Positions 1 through 6,338 of a stretch of 14,189 nt of DNA are shown here, one piece after another; position 1 is the stretch's first letter; every line of letters starts with the position of its first letter. A model generated the notes under the pieces. That model was not told the DNA's origin and made no database searches. It was given only the letters and a program-made list of their open reading frames with translations. The position numbers and the translations under genes were made by a program. The DNA is from Comamonadaceae bacterium (GTDB lineage: Bacteria > Pseudomonadota > Gammaproteobacteria > Burkholderiales > Burkholderiaceae_C): NCBI GenBank assembly GCA_947460165.1, contig CANHKH010000041.1, forward strand, positions 1-14,189. The letters run 5' to 3'.

Positions 1-1
1 C

Positions 2-532
2 GACGAGCTCGCGCAAAGCATTTTGCTGTGCCCCGATGCGGCCTACATCGCCGAGGTCCAGCGGTCCATAGACCGCCTGCTGCCCGAGATGCCCAGGCGA
101 GAGATCATCCGCCAAAGCCTGAATGGCCGCGGCGCGCTCATCCTCACGCGCAGCATGGAGGAAGCTTGCGCCATCAGCAACCGCATTGCCCCCGAGCACC
201 TGGAAATCTCCAGCCAAGAGCCTGGCCGCTGGGAACCTTTGCTCAAGCACGCGGGCGCCATCTTCATGGGCGCCTACACCAGCGAGTCGCTGGGCGACTA
301 CTGCGCCGGCCCCAACCATGTGCTGCCCACCAGCGGCACGGCGCGCTTTTCCAGCCCCCTGGGTGTCTACGATTTCCAAAAGCGCTCCAGCCTGATTGAG
401 GTCAGCCCAGCAGGTGCGCAAGTGCTGGGCCGCACGGCTGCAGAACTGGCCTACGGCGAGGGCCTGCAGGCCCATGCCCGTGCAGCCGAGTTGCGCATGA
501 GCCCTGTTCCCCCCATGAGGAAGCCCGCGTGA
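2..532 (+). CDS. hisD: Histidinol dehydrogenase, 3' part
   Basis: This is the C-terminal 176 codons of HisD; the gene begins before the window and is read from base 2. HisD is a zinc enzyme that oxidises histidinol twice, with NAD+, to histidine, the last step of the pathway. Family signatures are visible: the IAPEHLE segment with the catalytic Glu-His pair, the GDYCAGPNHVLPT block whose Asp is a zinc ligand in the family, and EGLQAHARAA near the end with the second zinc-binding His. The C-terminus closes with a short variable tail (SPVPPMRKPA). Its TGA overlaps the GTG start of hisC by four bases, so the two genes are translationally coupled. Identification is firm; only the 5' part is missing. 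Confidence 0.97.
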   Translation, partial: DELAQSILLCPDAAYIAEVQRSIDRLLPEMPRREIIRQSLNGRGALILTRSMEEACAISNRIAPEHLEISSQEPGRWEPLLKHAGAIFMGAYTSESLGDYCAGPNHVLPTSGTARFSSPLGVYDFQKRSSLIEVSPAGAQVLGRTAAELAYGEGLQAHARAAELRMSPVPPMRKPA

Positions 533-1629
533 GCACCGCCCTGGACCCCCAACTCTTGCGCCTGATCCGCCAGGACGTGCAGTCCATGCACGCCTATGCC
601 GTCCAAGACTCGACCGGCATGGTCAAACTCGACGCTATGGAGAACCCGCACCGACTGCCGCCCGAGCTGCAGGCCGAGCTGGGTCAGCGCTTGGGCGCGC
701 TGGCCCTCAACCGCTATCCCGGCAGCCGCGTGAATGATTTGCGCCAGGCCTTGGCCGAGTACGCGCAGGTGCCCCCCGGTTTTGAGCTGATGCTGGGCAA
801 TGGCTCAGACGAGCTGATTTCCCTGTTGGCCATGGCTTGCGACGTGCCGGGCGCGGCCATCCTCGCGCCTGTGCCCGGCTTTGTCATGTACGCCATGAGC
901 GCGCAGCTCCAAGGGCTCAAGTTCATAGGCGTGCCGCTCACCCCCGACTTCGAGCTGGACCTGCCGGCCATGCTGGCCGCCATCGCGCGGGACAAGCCTG
1001 CCATCACTTACCTGGCCTACCCCAACAACCCCACGGCCAACCTCTGGGACGATGCGGCGGTCGAGGCCATCATCGAGGCTGTGGGCGAGCAAGGCGGTTT
1101 GGTGGTCATGGACGAGGCCTACCAGCCCTTTGCCAGCAAAAGCTACATGCAGCGCCTGGCCGGCCACCGCCATGTGCTGCTCATGCGCACGCTGAGCAAA
1201 TTTGGCTTGGCCGGCGTGCGCCTGGGCTACATGGTGGGCCCGCAAGCGCTGATTGAGCAGATCGACAAGGTGCGCCCGCCCTACAACATCAGCGTGCTCA
1301 ATGGCGAATGCGCGCTTTTTGCGCTGGAGCACCGGGCCGAGTTTGCGCAACAGGCCAGCGCCTTGGTGCAAGCGCGCGAGCAATTGATCGCCGATCTGGC
1401 TCAGTTGCCCGGTGTGCAGCCCTTCAAGAGCGACGCCAACATGGTGCTGGTGCGCCTGGCAGGGGACGGTGAGCGCGCCACCTCTGTCTTTGATGGGATG
1501 AAAGCGCGCGGTGTGCTGGTGAAAAACGTTTCTAAAATGCACGCTTTGCTCACCAACTGCCTGCGCCTGACCGTGGGCACCGCCGACGAAAACCGGCAGA
1601 TGCTGCAAGCCCTCCAACAAAGCCTATGA
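529..1629 (+). CDS. hisC: Histidinol-phosphate aminotransferase
   Basis: This encodes a 366-residue PLP-dependent fold-type I aminotransferase that converts imidazole-acetol phosphate plus glutamate to histidinol phosphate. Motifs visible are GNGSDE (90-95), which contacts the cofactor phosphate; YPNNPT (164-169) with the conserved Asn; DEAY (195-198) with the Asp that binds the pyridine nitrogen; TLSKFGLAG with the Schiff-base lysine K224; and the C-terminal NCLRLTVGT with the substrate-carboxylate Arg (R346). The start is GTG at 529, inside the hisD stop region, because the homologous N-terminus begins here. The stop overlaps the hisB ATG by four bases. The position between hisD and hisB makes hisC the right call among related aminotransferases. 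Confidence 0.97.
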   Translation: MSTALDPQLLRLIRQDVQSMHAYAVQDSTGMVKLDAMENPHRLPPELQAELGQRLGALALNRYPGSRVNDLRQALAEYAQVPPGFELMLGNGSDELISLLAMACDVPGAAILAPVPGFVMYAMSAQLQGLKFIGVPLTPDFELDLPAMLAAIARDKPAITYLAYPNNPTANLWDDAAVEAIIEAVGEQGGLVVMDEAYQPFASKSYMQRLAGHRHVLLMRTLSKFGLAGVRLGYMVGPQALIEQIDKVRPPYNISVLNGECALFALEHRAEFAQQASALVQAREQLIADLAQLPGVQPFKSDANMVLVRLAGDGERATSVFDGMKARGVLVKNVSKMHALLTNCLRLTVGTADENRQMLQALQQSL

Positions 1630-2246
1630 CCTCCCTTTCCCTTGCGATCCCGGCCACCCCTCGCACTGCGGAGGTCAGCCGCCACACGGCCGAGACCCAG
1701 ATCACCGTCAAGATCAATTTGGACGGCACGGGCCAGTCGCGGCTGTCCACCGGCATTGGTTTTTTTGACCACATGCTCGACCAAATCGCCCGCCACGGCC
1801 TGATTGACTTGGACATCGTCTGCGAGGGCGACCTTCACATCGACGGCCACCACACCGTGGAAGACGTGGGCATCACCCTGGGCCAGGCCCTGGCCAAGGC
1901 CGTGGGCGACAAAAAAGGCCTGCGCCGCTACGGCCATGCCTACGTGCCCTTGGACGAGGCGCTGTCGCGCGTGGTCGTCGATTTTTCGGGCCGGCCCGGC
2001 TTGGTCATGCATGTGCCCTTCAAGAGCGGCATGATCGGCCAGTTTGACACCCAGCTGGCTTTTGAGTTTTTCCAGGGGCTGGTCAACCACGCCTTCATCA
2101 CCTTGCACATTGACAATCTGCGCGGTGAAAACGCCCACCACCAGGCCGAGACGGTGTTCAAAGCGTTTGCACGGGCCTTGCGCATGGCGCTCGAGATCGA
2201 CCCCCGCGCTGCGGGCACCATTCCTTCGACCAAGGGATCGCTCTGA
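1626..2246 (+). CDS. hisB: Imidazoleglycerol-phosphate dehydratase
   Basis: This encodes 206 residues, the usual size for the monofunctional dehydratase. There is no N-terminal histidinol-phosphatase (HAD) domain such as enteric HisB has, so that activity must come from another locus. It removes water from imidazoleglycerol phosphate to give imidazole-acetol phosphate. The two halves of the duplicated fold carry the manganese-binding motifs: GFFDHML (45-51), HIDGHHTVED (71-80), NHAFITLHI (154-162) and GENAHHQAE (167-175). The C-terminal GTIPSTKG is also typical. The ATG at 1626 overlaps the hisC stop (ATGA). The stop codon lies inside a 9-bp-stem inverted repeat (2231-2253). Confidence 0.97.
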   Translation: MTSLSLAIPATPRTAEVSRHTAETQITVKINLDGTGQSRLSTGIGFFDHMLDQIARHGLIDLDIVCEGDLHIDGHHTVEDVGITLGQALAKAVGDKKGLRRYGHAYVPLDEALSRVVVDFSGRPGLVMHVPFKSGMIGQFDTQLAFEFFQGLVNHAFITLHIDNLRGENAHHQAETVFKAFARALRMALEIDPRAAGTIPSTKGSL

Positions 2247-2253
2247 TCCCTTG
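2231..2253 (+). terminator. Hairpin over the hisB stop codon, terminator-like
   Basis: A perfect 9-bp inverted repeat, CAAGGGATC (2231-2239) and GATCCCTTG (2245-2253), has a 5-base loop and spans the hisB stop codon. A run of five T lies eight bases further on (2262-2266), which is late for a classical intrinsic terminator. It may therefore act as an RNA 3'-end stabiliser or weak pause site rather than a terminator. The stem is seen directly; the function is inferred. Confidence 0.4.
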
Positions 2254-2256
2254 CCT

Positions 2257-2285
2257 CTTGGTTTTTCCCTTGGCGCTGCCTGCTC
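2257..2285 (+). repeat. Leader repeat, copy 1 (before hisH)
   Basis: A T-rich stretch starts CTTGG followed by a T run and ends GCGCTGCCTGCTC three bases before the hisH ATG. It closely resembles 3010-3036 before hisA, with the same CTTGG start, a T run, and a 13-base end differing at one position. Neither copy contains a purine-rich Shine-Dalgarno sequence. It could be a conserved translation or pausing element, or chance similarity in a biased composition. Confidence 0.4.
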
Positions 2286-2288
2286 CCC

Positions 2289-2963
2289 ATGTCCTCTAAA
2301 ACCGTTGCAGTCGTCGATTACGGCTCGGGCAACCTGCGCTCGGTCTCGCAGGCCGTGCTGCATGTGGCGCAAGCCACCGGCCACGAGGTCAAGGTCACGG
2401 CGAGTGCCGCTGAAGTGATGGCTGCCGACCGGGTGGTGTTGCCCGGCCAGGGTGCCATGCCCGACTGCATGCGCGCGCTCGACGAGTCTGGCCTGCGCCA
2501 GGCCGTGCTCCACGCCGCCGCCCACAAGCCGCTTTTTGGCGTGTGCGTGGGCATGCAAATGTTGTTGGATCAAAGCCATGAGGGGCTGGCCGGCCAGCCC
2601 ACCCCGGCCTTGGGCCTGATTCCGGGTGAGGTGCTGCGCTTTGACTTGGCCGGTCGCCTGCAGCCAGACGGCAGCCGCTTCAAGGTGCCGCAAATGGGCT
2701 GGAACCAGGTCATGCAAACCCCAGGCGCACGAGGCCCCCATGCCTTGTGGCAAGGCATTCCCGATGCGGCCTACTTTTACTTTGTGCACAGTTTTTACGC
2801 CCGTCCGTCGGATGCGCGCCACACCGTGGGCGAGGCCGACTACGGTGGCCGCTTTACGGCGGCGGTGGCCCGAGATAATATTTTTGCAGCCCAGTTTCAC
2901 CCGGAAAAAAGCGCCGAGCATGGCTTGATGCTTTACCGAAATTTTCTGCATTGGCAGCCATGA
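2289..2963 (+). CDS. hisH: Imidazole glycerol phosphate synthase, glutaminase subunit
   Basis: This encodes a 224-residue class I glutamine amidotransferase. It hydrolyses glutamine and channels ammonia to HisF, with which it forms IGP synthase. The N-terminus VAVVDYGSGNLRSV is characteristic of HisH. The nucleophile is C86 in PLFGVCVGMQMLL, which has Val where GICLGMQ is usual. The catalytic His and Glu are H204 and E206 in QFHPEKS, and PQMGWN and FVHSFY are also present. The ATG at 2289 is chosen from this N-terminal homology; the 42-base gap before it is pyrimidine-rich with no clear ribosome binding site. It is not adjacent to its partner hisF: hisA lies between them, the common order in proteobacteria. 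Confidence 0.96.
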   Translation: MSSKTVAVVDYGSGNLRSVSQAVLHVAQATGHEVKVTASAAEVMAADRVVLPGQGAMPDCMRALDESGLRQAVLHAAAHKPLFGVCVGMQMLLDQSHEGLAGQPTPALGLIPGEVLRFDLAGRLQPDGSRFKVPQMGWNQVMQTPGARGPHALWQGIPDAAYFYFVHSFYARPSDARHTVGEADYGGRFTAAVARDNIFAAQFHPEKSAEHGLMLYRNFLHWQP

Positions 2964-2989
2964 GCACTGTGCTGGTGGCCCCTTTTTTT
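2957..2989 (+). terminator. Hairpin plus T7 tract after hisH
   Basis: GCCA (2957-2960) pairs with TGGC (2976-2979). Inside, after a 2x2 mismatch, AGCA (2963-2966) pairs with TGCT (2970-2973) around a 3-base loop. Three C later comes an uninterrupted run of seven T (2983-2989). The stem overlaps the hisH stop codon. It has terminator form but the stem is interrupted and short, so efficient termination is doubtful. Confidence 0.35.
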
Positions 2990-3003
2990 CGTGCATTCGT
3001 CCC

Positions 3004-3021
3004 GCCAACCTTGGCTTTTTT
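3004..3021 (+). terminator. Small hairpin plus T6 tract before hisA
   Basis: GCCAA (3004-3008) and TTGGC (3011-3015) are inverted around two C, followed directly by six T (3016-3021). Realistically this forms a 4-bp stem with a 4-base loop, which is weak. It lies 15 bases after the preceding hairpin/T7 element, so the 78-base hisH-hisA gap contains two tandem terminator-like structures. Its T run belongs to the hisA leader repeat. Confidence 0.3.
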
Positions 3022-3036
3022 AGGCTCTGCCTGCTC
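3010..3036 (+). repeat. Leader repeat, copy 2 (before hisA)
   Basis: This is the counterpart of 2257-2285: CTTGG, a T run, then GCTCTGCCTGCTC ending five bases before the hisA ATG. It is two bases shorter than copy 1. It has no recognisable Shine-Dalgarno sequence. The resemblance is seen directly; common function or ancestry is inferred. Confidence 0.4.
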
Positions 3037-3041
3037 TGAAC

Positions 3042-3782
3042 ATGCTTCTTATTCCTGCCATTGACCTGAAAGACGGACAGTGCGTGCGCCTCAAGCAAGG
3101 CGATATGGACCAGGTCACCACCTTCGGTGAAGACCCGGCCGCCATGGCCAGGACCTGGGTGGACAAAGGCGCGCGGCGCTTGCATTTGGTGGACCTCAAT
3201 GGCGCGTTTGCGGGCAAGCCCAAAAACGAGCAGGCCATCCGCAAAATCCTCAAAGAAGTGGGCAGTGAAGTCGATGTGCAACTGGGCGGCGGCATCCGCG
3301 ACCTCGACACCATTGAGCGCTACCTCGATGCGGGCCTGCGCTACGTGATCATTGGCACGGCGGCCGTCAAAAACCCTGGCTTTTTGCAAGACGCTTGCAC
3401 CGCCTTTGGCGGCCACATCATCGTCGGCCTGGACGCCAAAGACGGCAAGGTCGCCACCGACGGCTGGAGCAAACTCACCGGCCACGAGGTGGTGGATTTG
3501 GCCAAAAAGTTCCAGGACTACGGCGTCGAGTCGGTGATCTACACCGACATAGGCCGCGACGGCATGCTCTCGGGCATCAACATCGAGGCCACCGTGCGCC
3601 TGGCCCAGGCACTCACGATTCCTGTCATCGCCTCGGGCGGCCTGTCTAATTTGGCTGACATTGAAGCGCTGTGCGAGGTTGAGTTCGAGGGGGTAGAAGG
3701 CGTCATTTGTGGCCGCTCCATTTACACCGGCGATTTGGACTTTGCAGCCGGTCAGGCCCGGGCCGACGAATTGAACGGCTGA
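3042..3782 (+). CDS. hisA: ProFAR isomerase (phosphoribosylformimino-AICAR-phosphate isomerase)
   Basis: This encodes a 246-residue (beta/alpha)8 barrel that carries out the Amadori isomerisation of ProFAR to PRFAR. The half-barrel duplication shared with HisF is visible. The first catalytic Asp is D8 in LLIPAIDLKDG. QLGGGIRDLDTIERYLDAG (80-98) forms the first phosphate site. The second half has GLDAKDG (D131), IYTDIGRDGMLSG (D169 region) and IASGGLSN for the second phosphate site. The length is normal. The ATG at 3042 follows from the N-terminal motif; no good ribosome binding site precedes it. It lies between two terminator-like regions, which may give it partly separate expression from hisH and hisF. 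Confidence 0.97.
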   Translation: MLLIPAIDLKDGQCVRLKQGDMDQVTTFGEDPAAMARTWVDKGARRLHLVDLNGAFAGKPKNEQAIRKILKEVGSEVDVQLGGGIRDLDTIERYLDAGLRYVIIGTAAVKNPGFLQDACTAFGGHIIVGLDAKDGKVATDGWSKLTGHEVVDLAKKFQDYGVESVIYTDIGRDGMLSGINIEATVRLAQALTIPVIASGGLSNLADIEALCEVEFEGVEGVICGRSIYTGDLDFAAGQARADELNG

Positions 3783-3801
3783 GCCGGTCAGCCCGCCTTG
3801 C

Positions 3802-3832
3802 GGTGGCGCCCCGCGCGCCACCCTTTATTTTT
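3802..3832 (+). terminator. Probable intrinsic terminator or attenuator between hisA and hisF
   Basis: A perfect 8-bp GC-rich stem, GGTGGCGC (3802-3809) and GCGCCACC (3815-3822), encloses a 5-base loop. One C later comes TTTATTTTT (3824-3832), eight T in nine bases. This is the full form of a Rho-independent terminator, lying 15 bases before the hisF start codon and well inside the operon. hisF, hisI and hisE would need read-through, a conditional antiterminator structure, or an unseen promoter. The structure is seen directly; the activity is inferred. Confidence 0.6.
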
Positions 3833-3847
3833 CAAACACCCTCAGCC

Positions 3848-4627
3848 ATGCTTGCCAAACGAATCATCCCCTGCCTCGACGTGACGGGTGGCCGCGTGGT
3901 CAAGGGCGTGAACTTTGTGCAATTGCGCGACGCGGGCGACCCGGTGGAAATTGCCGCCCGCTACAACGAGCAAGGCGCCGACGAGCTCACGTTTTTGGAC
4001 ATCACGGCCACCAGCGACGGGCGCGATTTGATTTTGCACATCATCGAGGCCGTGGCCTCGCAGGTGTTTATTCCGCTCACCGTGGGCGGTGGCGTGCGCA
4101 CGGTGGACGATGTGCGCCGGCTCTTGAATGCGGGCGCCGACAAAACCAGCTTCAATTCGGCCGCCCTGGCCAACCCCCAAGTCATCACAGACGCCTCGCA
4201 AAAATACGGCGCCCAGTGCATTGTGGTGGCCATAGACGCCAAGCGCCGCAGCGATGCAGACGCGCTTGTGCGCGGCGCGGGCTGGGACGTGTACAGCCAT
4301 GGCGGGCGCAAAAACACGGGGCTGGACGCGGTGGCCTGGGCCAGCGAGATGGCCAGACGCGGCGCGGGAGAGATTTTGCTCACCAGCATGGACCGCGACG
4401 GCACCAAGTCTGGCTTTGACCTGGCGCTCACCCGCGCTGTGAGCGACGCCGTCAGCGTGCCCGTGATTGCCTCAGGCGGTGTGGGCAACCTGGACCACCT
4501 GGCCGACGGCGTGCAACAAGGCGGCGCCGACGCCGTCTTGGCCGCCAGCATCTTTCACTATGGCGACTACACCGTCGGGCAGGCCAAGCAGCGCATGGCC
4601 GAGCGCGGCATTCCCGTCAGGCTTTGA
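3848..4627 (+). CDS. hisF: Imidazole glycerol phosphate synthase, cyclase subunit
   Basis: This encodes a 259-residue (beta/alpha)8 barrel that uses ammonia from HisH to cyclise PRFAR into imidazoleglycerol phosphate and AICAR, the latter feeding purine synthesis. The start MLAKRIIPCLDV at 3848 is diagnostic, with catalytic D11; the frame stays open upstream, but that extension is not HisF-like. The second catalytic Asp is D130 in VVAIDAKR. TVGGGVRTVDDVRRLLNAGADK forms the first phosphate site, and SMDRDGTKSGFD and IASGGVGN belong to the second half. ASIFHYGDYTV is typical of the C-terminal region. Length is normal. It sits directly after the strong hairpin/T-tract element. Confidence 0.97.
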   Translation: MLAKRIIPCLDVTGGRVVKGVNFVQLRDAGDPVEIAARYNEQGADELTFLDITATSDGRDLILHIIEAVASQVFIPLTVGGGVRTVDDVRRLLNAGADKTSFNSAALANPQVITDASQKYGAQCIVVAIDAKRRSDADALVRGAGWDVYSHGGRKNTGLDAVAWASEMARRGAGEILLTSMDRDGTKSGFDLALTRAVSDAVSVPVIASGGVGNLDHLADGVQQGGADAVLAASIFHYGDYTVGQAKQRMAERGIPVRL

Positions 4628-4638
4628 ACGCTTGGCAA

Positions 4639-4657
4639 GCAGCGGCTCAGCCGCTGC
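4639..4657 (+). repeat. 19-base palindrome between hisF and hisI
   Basis: GCAGCGGCT (4639-4647) and AGCCGCTGC (4649-4657) are perfect 9-base inverted arms around one base. In RNA this would form an 8-bp stem with a 3-base loop. No T run follows, so it is not a standard terminator. It could be a processing or stability element or a protein site. It fills much of the 49-base gap. Confidence 0.45.
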
Positions 4658-4676
4658 CTTCACGTAAGATGACTTC

Positions 4677-5072
4677 ATGAACTGGCTCGATCAAGTCAAG
4701 TGGGACGCCCAGGGCCTGGTGCCCGCCATTGCCCAAGAAGCCGGCTCCGGCGACGTGCTGATGTTCGCCTGGATGAACCGCGAGGCGCTGGAAAAAACCG
4801 CCGAGCTGGGCCGGGCGGTGTATTTCAGCCGCTCGCGCGGCAAGCTCTGGTTCAAGGGCGAAGAATCCGGCCATGTGCAAACCGTGCACGACATTCGCTT
4901 GGACTGCGACCACGACGTGGTGCTGCTCAAGGTCACGCAAGCCGGCGAGGACACCGCCATTGCCTGCCACACCGGGCGCCACAGCTGCTTTTTCCAGCGC
5001 TACGAAGGCGGTCAGTGGCACACGGTCGAGCCGGTGCTCAAAGACCCCGCACAAATCTACAAAAAACCATGA
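4677..5072 (+). CDS. hisI: Phosphoribosyl-AMP cyclohydrolase
   Basis: This encodes 131 residues, the size of the stand-alone cyclohydrolase that opens the adenine ring of PR-AMP to give ProFAR. The N-terminus runs through GLVPAIAQEAGSGDVLMFAWMN. VYFSRSRGKLWFKGEESGH is the family core. DIRLDCDHDVVLLKV carries the Asp/Cys/Asp metal ligands, and ACHTGRHSCFFQR carries further Cys/His zinc ligands. ATG 4677 is set by homology. The stop overlaps the hisE ATG (ATGA). The two activities fused as HisIE in enteric bacteria are separate genes here, in different frames. Confidence 0.96.
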   Translation: MNWLDQVKWDAQGLVPAIAQEAGSGDVLMFAWMNREALEKTAELGRAVYFSRSRGKLWFKGEESGHVQTVHDIRLDCDHDVVLLKVTQAGEDTAIACHTGRHSCFFQRYEGGQWHTVEPVLKDPAQIYKKP

Positions 5073-5458
5073 GCTCCCACGACCCTTCGCTGGACGCGCT
5101 GGCCCGCTTGGCCGCCGTCATTGAAAGCCGCAAACCGGCCCACGGCGGCGATCCCGACAAAAGCTATGTGGCTCGCCTGCTGGCCAAAGGCCCTGACGCT
5201 TTTTTGAAAAAAATAGGCGAAGAAGCCACCGAGACTGTGATGGCCGCCAAAGACCTGGACCGGGAATTCACCCCCGCGCTGCAGGCCAAGCTGGTCGGCG
5301 AGGTGGCTGACTTGTGGTTTCACTCCATGATCGCGCTGGCGCACTACGGTCTGCAGCCGGCCGATGTGGTGGCCGAGTTGGAGCGCCGTGAAGGCACCAG
5401 TGGCATTGAGGAAAAGGCCTTGCGCAAGGCGCGGGCCCGCGAAGCCGCTGAAAAATAG
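5069..5458 (+). CDS. hisE: Phosphoribosyl-ATP pyrophosphatase
   Basis: This encodes 129 residues of the all-alpha MazG-like NTP pyrophosphatase superfamily. HisE hydrolyses PR-ATP to PR-AMP, the second step of histidine synthesis. The magnesium-binding signature is visible as KKIGEEATETVMAAKD (E51, E52, E55) and later GEVADLWFH (E78, D81). SYVARLLAKG near residues 32-40 is typical of HisE. The ATG at 5069 overlaps the hisI stop by four bases, which decides the start. The reading frame remains open far upstream through hisI, but that stretch is not protein-like. It is the last gene of the histidine pathway here; transcription may continue into the next genes. Confidence 0.96.
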   Translation: MSSHDPSLDALARLAAVIESRKPAHGGDPDKSYVARLLAKGPDAFLKKIGEEATETVMAAKDLDREFTPALQAKLVGEVADLWFHSMIALAHYGLQPADVVAELERREGTSGIEEKALRKARAREAAEK

Positions 5459-5496
5459 CCCCGGGGAGCTGTTCCCTGTTCACTTGAAAGCCGGTC

Positions 5497-5868
5497 ATGC
5501 AGACTGTCACGCCTTTGGGCCTGGACGACAAGACACCCGGTGACCGCCTGGTGATGCAAATCCTTTATGGCCTGCACTCGCTGGCCTGGTTTTCGGGGGG
5601 CACCTTGGCGGTGGTGGCGCTGGTGGTCAATTACATACGCCGTGCCGACGAGCGCGATGCGCTCTGGCGTGCGCACCACAGCTACATGATTGCCACTTTT
5701 TGGTGGACCCTGCTGTGGCTGGTGCTGCTCGCCCCGCTGTGGTTGCTTTTCATTGTTCCCGGCTGGATCGCCTACTTTGTGGTCTTGCTGTGGTACCTTT
5801 TCCGCTGTATCAAGGGCTGGCTGCGCTTTAACGGCGACCGCTTGCCCATAGACCCCACCCTTCACTGA
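5497..5868 (+). CDS. Small membrane protein of unknown function, DUF4870-like
   Basis: This encodes a 123-residue protein with about three hydrophobic segments (roughly 20-46, 66-84 and 85-104). Between the first and second lies a charged loop, YIRRADERDALWRAHHSYMIATFWW, whose pattern of basic residue, Ala/Asp, His and aromatic residues recalls DUF4870-type membrane proteins. I cannot assign a function. It starts 38 bases after hisE with GAAAG upstream of the ATG, and ends 10 bases before the HIT gene, so it is probably co-transcribed with both. Its codon use looks like its neighbours. Family assignment is from memory of the motif pattern and is moderate. Confidence 0.75.
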   Translation: MQTVTPLGLDDKTPGDRLVMQILYGLHSLAWFSGGTLAVVALVVNYIRRADERDALWRAHHSYMIATFWWTLLWLVLLAPLWLLFIVPGWIAYFVVLLWYLFRCIKGWLRFNGDRLPIDPTLH

Positions 5869-5878
5869 TCCAACGCCC

Positions 5879-6250
5879 ATGAGCCAGAGCTCGCACGCCC
5901 CTGACAACTGCATTTTTTGCAAAATCGCTGCCGGCAAAATTCCCAGCCGCAAGGTCTACGAAGACGAGGAGATCTTTGCCTTCCACGACATCAATCCCTG
6001 GGCACCCGTGCATTTTTTGATCATCCCGCGCCAGCACATTGCTTCCATGGCCCAGGTGGGCGCCGAGCACGAAGCCTTGCTCGGGCGCATGATGGCGCTG
6101 GCGCCGCGCTTGGCCCTGGAGCAAGGCTGCAAGCCTTACCCCGAGGGTGGTTTTCGCATGCTCACCAACACCGGCGCCGAAGGCGGGCAGGAGGTGCACC
6201 ACCTGCACTGGCATGTCATGGGTGGCCCCAGGCCATGGTTGCGGGGCTGA
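5879..6250 (+). CDS. hinT: HIT-family purine nucleoside phosphoramidase, HinT type
   Basis: This encodes 123 residues. HinT proteins hydrolyse AMP-lysine, AMP-NH2 and related phosphoramidates through a histidine-AMP intermediate. CIFCKIAAGKIPSRKVYED (11-29) is the characteristic N-terminal region with a Cys-x-x-Cys pair. INPWAPVHFLIIPRQHI (38-54) is the strand/helix core. The histidine triad is HHLHWHVMGG with H108, H110 and H112; by alignment to HINT1 the middle His (H110) is the nucleophile. NTGAEGGQEVHH contains the conserved Asn and Gln. The length matches HinT rather than GalT or Fhit. It follows the membrane-protein gene by 10 bases. Confidence 0.93.
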   Translation: MSQSSHAPDNCIFCKIAAGKIPSRKVYEDEEIFAFHDINPWAPVHFLIIPRQHIASMAQVGAEHEALLGRMMALAPRLALEQGCKPYPEGGFRMLTNTGAEGGQEVHHLHWHVMGGPRPWLRG

Positions 6251-6315
6251 GGGTGCCAGCGATCGCGGCTTGAACTGGCGAGTCGCCGCCAAGGACTTAG
6301 CTTGGCGCAGGGGCT

Positions 6316-6338
6316 TTGTCTTGCAAGGTCTATAGAAT
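6316..6338 (+). promoter_or_regulatory. Weak promoter candidate for tatABC
   Basis: The 140-base gap between hinT and tatA contains TATAGAAT (6331-6338), which includes the -10-like TAGAAT, 52 bases before the tatA ATG. No correctly spaced -35 hexamer is visible; the TTG-containing hexamers are 11 or about 25 bases away. A short stem, GACCC (6356-6360) and GGGTC (6367-6371), lies in the would-be leader. A promoter here is plausible because this is the largest gap in the plus-strand run, but evidence is thin. Confidence 0.3.

Noticed and set aside
805..1620. A 271-codon minus-strand open frame antisense to hisC
   Set aside because: It is a codon-bias shadow. hisC carries all catalytic motifs on the other strand.
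1401..3821. An 806-codon open frame on the minus strand across hisC, hisB, hisH and hisA
   Set aside because: It is exactly antisense to four well-supported his genes. Long antisense frames are expected from GC-biased third positions, and the translation is low-complexity and His/Gln/Arg-rich with no domain I recognise.
3707..3847. N-terminal extension of hisF
   Set aside because: The frame is open, but it overlaps hisA and the hairpin/T-tract element and has no HisF homology. MLAKRIIPCLDV at 3848 is the family start.
4700..5458. A fused reading frame running through hisI into hisE (possible HisIE fusion)
   Set aside because: The upstream part is the wrong frame of hisI and is Arg-rich nonsense. 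hisI is intact in its own frame and ends in an ATGA overlap with hisE, so the genes are separate.
5459..5496. Terminator after hisE
   Set aside because: Only a 4-bp GGGA/TCCC stem and a CCCCGGGG stretch are present, with no T run, which is not enough to call a terminator.
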